DNA of 64,000 bases from Parasitella parasitica (lineage: Eukaryota; Mucoromycota; Mucoromycetes; Mucorales; Mucoraceae), in the NCBI GenBank assembly GCA_025201805.1, contig MU619237.1:131613-195612 (forward strand). The letters run 5' to 3'. This document shows, one piece after another, positions 60,172 through 64,000 of this stretch. The translations under genes and the position numbers were made by a program. Numbering within the stretch: the first letter of the stretch is position 1; each line of letters opens with the position of its first letter. A model generated the notes under the pieces. That model did not search any database. It saw nothing but the letters and a program-made list of their open reading frames with translations, and was not told the DNA's origin.

Positions 60172-60477
60172 ATGAACTTTCAGTTTTACCACGAAGATGG
60201 ACATGGCAACACTGTAGATGAGCACGGCAGAGAGCCTGTCTTGATGGATGTAGACAATGAGGGTTATCTTCCCCCTTATTCGCCTGAGCTAAATCCAATT
60301 GAGCAATTCTGGTCAGTTGTAAAGAGTAAATTAAAAAAGGAAAAGCTCTTGCAGAGCGAAACTCTTAATATGAGAATCGCTGAAGCTTGTCATAATGTTC
60401 TCTTTAGCGACTTGGAAGGATTCTGTCGCTATTCTGCTTCAAAATTTGAGACCTGCTTCAATAAAGAACCTCCATAA
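60172..60477 (+). pseudogene. Truncated DDE transposase (IS630/Tc1 superfamily)
   Basis: 101-codon frame with a Met start. The C-terminal transposase motif LPPYSPELNPIEQFWSVVKSK is intact and supplies the final catalytic Glu of the DDE triad. Upstream, LMDVDN runs straight into EGYLPPYSP, so the stretch that normally lies between the second Asp and this motif is missing, as is the N-terminal DNA-binding part. The product cannot be an active transposase. Confidence 0.85.
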
Positions 60478-60515
60478 TTTAATTTGCACACAGTGTGCAA
60501 AAAGCCAAATTCGTG

Positions 60516-60656
60516 AGTGTGCAAAAACTACTCTTACAAGTGTGCAAATATTATTTTTAAAAGTGTGCAAAAAATAAAATAAAAAGCGTGCAGAAAGTAA
60601 AATAAAATATGAGCAATTTTTTCCTCAGCTTGTGCGAATAATTTCTGAAAATAGTG
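60516..60656 (+). repeat. Right terminal inverted repeat (141 bp)
   Basis: Reverse complement of the left repeat, ending ...CTGAAAATAGTG followed by TA. Just inside it lies a perfect internal palindrome TTTGCACACAGTGTGCAAA at about 60483-60501. Confidence 0.92.
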
Positions 60657-60674
60657 TACGTATGTTATTTTTTA

Positions 60675-61199
60675 GTCATAAACGCTGTACGGCACTCGGA
60701 GTTCATTAACCTTGTTGCTAAATCAATTTTGAAAGAGGATGGTCTTGCGTTCAGTTTTGTTCGTGGAGAGTTTTTAACCGACGGTTCCTATTTTATTCTT
60801 TATCAAGCTCAATCAAGCGCAATCCTTTTGGAGATTCAGCCGAACGTCACGAGAATATCGTTGAAACAATCAATTGAGAAATGCTTGGAGGTACAGAACC
60901 ATATTAACGTTTAACCTTTTCTCGTTCTTCTTTGTACTGGCAAGATTCCATTGTCAGTAAAATCAATGTTGTTGCCCGATTTGCAAAATTCTCATTGGCA
61001 AATATTGGATAGCTCTGTCTGGGCGAAAAAGTGCCTAGTTATCTCCAAAGATGGAATTAACTTTAGCAAAGACGAAGCTAATAAACACCTTGACTCTCTA
61101 GTAGTATTTGCTTTGTATTTTTCTGAAGATGAAGAACAGAAACTGAAACTGCGAAATATTGGTGATCCCACGATGCAATTTACACATGCCTTTCATTAA
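60675..61199 (+). CDS. Nuclease-like accessory protein (PD-(D/E)XK/Rpn-type), partial
   Basis: Two exons (from an acceptor TTTTTTAG at about 60675 to about 60890, and from about 60946 to 61199) read INAVRHSEFINLVAKSILKEDG, FLTDGSYFILY, SAILLEIQPNVTRISLKQSIEKCLE, then VWAKKCLVISKDGINF. The E-x-Q after a beta strand (LLEIQ) recalls the PD-(D/E)XK nucleases of the Rpn/YhgA transposase-like group. The 5' exon is not identified; the Tc1-like element sits directly upstream, apparently in an intron or in place of the 5' end. A related frame lies at 61632-62497 on the other strand. Function is not established. Confidence 0.35.
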
Positions 61200-61631
61200 A
61201 AGCAGTATTAATGTAACCGGACCCGTAAAAAGAGATGTATTGATAATAAAAAAAAAAAATCAAATCAAATAGATAACTTCCTAGAAATTACCAGAGTGTG
61301 AATTGATTGATTTAGTTGAAAATAAAGAAAGTTATTCTATTTATAGTGAGTTAGGTATAGCAGGAGTATCAACACCTGTAATCACTGTAATTATCCAAAT
61401 TTTACATGGAATTGTATATCCAAAATATCGCATATGGTGATTTGGCTTTAACTGTCCCATTTCGGTGAGTTCACCAACATTCATGCATAAATCATGACAG
61501 TATTAATTATAGTGTGAAGTCTTACTATTGTAATAGAAGAGATGTGTCTGGGACACAATATGAATAAAAAATTAACAAGACTGGGATAAGATCTCTTTAT
61601 TAAACAACAATAGAAAGTGGATATTTTGATT
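61200..61631. other. Spacer between two convergent accessory genes
   Basis: AT-rich, 432 bp, with an A run near 61248. No gene recognised. Confidence 0.45.
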
Positions 61632-62497
61632 TTAATACAATTGAATTACATAAACCAAAATAAAGAACTGATTCGTGCGTTTTTTTCTGAACGAAAATTG
61701 GTTACGAAGAGCGTCCGGATTTTTATAGTTTAGCAAGCCTAATCGTTGACCTTCTTCCAAGCATGTTATCCAATCCATTCTTCTATGACCTTTTTGAATT
61801 CTTGTTTGCTTGAATTTTTCAACGAAATCCATGCCTTTTTCATATATATCTTGTCATCATTAATACTTGAGGAGGCGTTAGTTTTGGTTGTTCTTTTGTT
61901 TGACGAAGAACCAGTGGGATCAGAACCTGTGAGATCAGAACCATACTTTCTTTTCAATTCATCGTTTTGGGTTTTTGCATCAATAATTGCTTGAGTCAAT
62001 ACATCAGAAGATGCAGCTGTATTAGCAAGTGCCAGTAATTTTTCATATTCACGATGTTGGGATTCAAGTAATGACAACACAATACTATTGCTGCGATTTT
62101 CCTCACGACTTAGGGCGAAATTATGTAGATATTGCATTGTTGGAGCATCAGCGAAAGGAGCATTCAAAATACAAAGAGCTTGACTAGTGAAAAACAATCC
62201 AAGGGCAAACAGCGGGCTCAAAGGCTTCTCTACATTGTCCTTATCAAGACTCTTTTTAGACAGAATAACACAATCAGCCGCCCAAGGTTCGCAGGGAAAA
62301 TCATATCCGCCAGAAATACGACTGGTCACTGTTCGTGAAGCAACATAGCTATCTAGGGTGTTGACGCATATAATCAAAATAATTGGATCGATATTATATT
62401 TCTTGAATGCTTGTAAACAATAACCAATTGCTCTCTTCATAAAGGCTTTATCAACCGTTTGATCAAAAGACTCGACGATAGCAATGCGGCACCGCAT
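61632..62497 (-). pseudogene. Second nuclease-like accessory gene, 5'-truncated and frameshifted
   Basis: The main frame (61766-62497) reads RCRIAIVESFDQ, FMKRAIGYCLQAFKKYNIDPIILIICV, WAADCVILSKKSLDKDN, PLSPLFALGLFFTSQALC, then a Ser/Asn-rich linker. WAxxCxxxSK and the preceding helix pattern match the plus-strand neighbour at 60675-61199. The conserved-looking end, GHRRMDWITCLEEGQRLGLLNYKNPDALRNQFSF, is in another frame, suggesting a one-base frameshift near 61850. The 5' end stops abruptly at a transposase fragment. Probably dead. Confidence 0.4.
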
Positions 62498-62853
62498 TAT
62501 TTCATTTGGACAATGCTGGGATCCATACTTCTCATGAAGTCAAAAATTACATCCAGACAACAAGGCATAAAATACACTTCTTGCCTCCATATTCACCTTT
62601 TTTGAACCCAATCGAAGGAAGCTTTTCAAAGCTCAAAACTTTGACAAAAAGAAAGCCAGGCTTAGGCAGCAATGAGTTTTTGCAGTATATTGGAGATTGC
62701 AGTAGAGAAATTACCAAAAAAGATTGCGAGAGTTGGGTAAGGAATAGCATCAGCTTCTTTTCTGATTGTCTTGCCTCCAAAGAAATCTATGAAAGAATAA
62801 AGATAAATTTTATTTGTACTATCAACCCATTATCCACCAAGTTAAATCAGTAA
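62497..62853 (+). pseudogene. 5'-truncated DDE transposase fragment
   Basis: Reads FHLDNAGIHTSHEV, then HFLPPYSPFLNPIEGSFSKLK and ends ...STKLNQ. The DNA(x)IH and PPYSP.LNPIE motifs provide the second Asp and the Glu of the DDE triad, but the first Asp and the DNA-binding N-terminus are absent. It joins head-on to the nuclease-like frame at a 16-bp palindrome (AATGCGGCACCGCATT). It belongs to a different subfamily from the 60172 copy (NPIEGSF versus NPIEQFW). Confidence 0.8.
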
Positions 62854-64000
62854 AATCACTAAAATGAAATTGTGTAAAACAACTAAAAAATATAAATGTC
62901 ACTATTTGTACCGATACTGTATCCGTATATAAAGCAACTTGTGTTAAGTAATTTCTTATTTCTAATAAATCAGCGAGGAAGAAAAAAAAGTTATACCAGG
63001 TCTATTTTGATGATGGGAGCGGATAATATTCTTAAAGACATATGTCCCTTATTCACCTTAAATCCTATGGAGATATGTTGATCTATAACCAAATAGGGAT
63101 GCCGAATATTACAAGCAAGTGTCAAAGGTAGATATGGCACGCTGAAACCTAATGGAATGGCGTGTTGAATTAGCTGAAATAATCAAGTATTTGCATTGGG
63201 TTACCAATCTTGAAAAAAATTGCATTTCATCCAAAAGGAACTTCTGTAGTCGTCTAAAAAGATAATGTAATTTTTTCACATATATTGAAAAAAGCTTAAA
63301 TTACATCGAGTGCCATGTCCCCCATGATAATCCTGCCTGGATGGGGGGGAGGGAGGGGATGGAACTAGTGATCTAGCTCAAGACCTTGGCAAATACATTT
63401 ACACACTTGAATCGCCTATGCATTGGCCCAGAATTTTGGTTTCATGTTCCCGAAAAAAAAACATACATGCACACGTATTTGCAAAGCTTTTCTAAAGCTT
63501 TTCTCTTTTCTTCTTTTTTTTTTTTTCAAATCATATTTGTTTATCGCTCAGAAATGGAGGATCAATGGATAACAGAGCGTCTAGAGGATAAAGTGGGCCA
63601 TCCACAAAAATCAGACAAAATGTGCTATAACTCTGAGGGCTGGGTATTTATGCAGATAAAAAGTATGAAAATGCTCTGTAGTAGTAATGCATTCGCCTTA
63701 GGGACCATTTTCATCTATAAGACATCCCGACTTTACACCCTGTTTCGAGGACACGTAAATACAAAATCATTGCCATCCCAGGAAAGCAGACGAGTTATAC
63801 TAATACGACACTGTTGTGTGGCAGGATTGTGTTGTTGATACCATCCGTTTACGTCCTTGCTGCAGGAATAATCCGATTTTGGATCCTTTCGAAAAGAGCA
63901 CAGTTGTCCAAAGATGCAACAAGAAATTGGCTGTACTTTGTTAAAATGGTATGAATTTAGGGGGGGGGGGAGATGGTTTCATTTTTTTTTTTTTTTTTTT
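62854..64000. other. Window end, no confident gene
   Basis: AT-rich with G runs (about 63345-63358 and 63961-63970), a T run near 63512-63526 and a terminal T run. An open frame (63386-63838, ATG from 63556: MEDQWITERLEDKVGH..) is not recognised and overlaps a T run; it could be a partial gene. Confidence 0.4.

Larger units (their letters stand above)
59988..60656 (+). mobile_element. Internally deleted Tc1/mariner-type element with long inverted repeats
   Basis: 669 bp flanked on both sides by TA, the Tc1/mariner target duplication. Both ends begin CACTATTTTCAGAAATTATT reading inward. The terminal inverted repeats are 141 bp and differ at about one position, so the insertion or amplification is recent. 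Each repeat carries several TTTGCACAC-type subrepeats spaced along its inner half. Inside is a shortened transposase frame (60172-60477). The element is non-autonomous. Confidence 0.92.

Noticed and set aside
63386-63838. 150-codon ORF near the window end
   Set aside because: Includes a phenylalanine run from a T tract and has no recognisable domain; left as undetermined rather than annotated as a gene.
1-64000. CRISPR arrays, rRNA, bacterial operons, prophage
   Set aside because: Repeats are either tandem 338-bp units, inverted transposon ends or codon repeats; all clear genes are spliced eukaryotic genes.

Overview
This window looks like nuclear DNA of an early-diverging fungus, most likely Mucoromycota; this is an inference from gene content, not a species call. 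The genes carry many short introns (about 45-75 nt, GT...AG), the coding exons are clearly richer in G+C than the AT-rich spacers, glutamine/asparagine runs are frequent, and the set is fungal (Arb1, Rvs161, UPF0662, fungal Na+/H+ antiporter, fungal-style MED12/MED13, malate synthase). No rRNA, tRNA, CRISPR or bacterial-type operon was seen.

Layout. 0-12 kb is a dense block: an INO80 Ies4-like protein fused to two C2H2 zinc fingers (+), Mediator subunit MED12 (+), a divergent DYRK-family kinase (-) and alpha-SNAP/Sec17 (-). 12-20 kb is an AT-rich gene desert with a degenerate ~338-bp tandem repeat. 20-38.6 kb is again gene-rich: a WWE-like/polyQ protein (+), a possible two-exon microgene (+), an Nha1/Sod2-type antiporter (+), Arb1 of the Argonaute chaperone complex (-), a TANGO2-like protein (-), the BAR protein Rvs161 (-) divergent from Mediator MED13 (+), a UPF0662 protein (+) and a small acidic orphan (+). 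38.6-41.6 kb is a second desert with the same 338-bp repeat family. 41.6-48.7 kb holds Not4/CNOT4 (+), a TTC1-like TPR protein (-) and an apparently secreted inorganic pyrophosphatase (-). 48.7-53.5 kb is a third desert with a diverged ~650-bp direct repeat pair. 53.5-59.1 kb holds malate synthase (+), a GT49 glycosyltransferase (+) and a CCDC124/Lso2-like ribosome-associated protein (-). 59.1-64 kb is a mobile-element graveyard: a 669-bp Tc1/mariner-type element with 141-bp inverted repeats, a second transposase fragment and two diverged members of a nuclease-like accessory family.

Functional themes. Gene-expression control is over-represented: two of the four subunits of the Mediator CDK8 kinase module (MED12 and MED13), an INO80 remodeller subunit, Not4 of the CCR4-NOT complex, Arb1 for small-RNA loading, a DYRK kinase and a CCDC124-type ribosome factor. 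The rest is membrane traffic (Sec17, Rvs161, TANGO2), ion homeostasis, glyoxylate metabolism and glycosylation. The genes do not form an operon; neighbours are convergent, divergent or tandem. Exon boundaries were placed by hand from splice consensus plus frame, and lengths that close exactly (Ies4-like 308 aa, Sec17 287 aa, malate synthase 548 aa, GT49 419 aa) support those models best.
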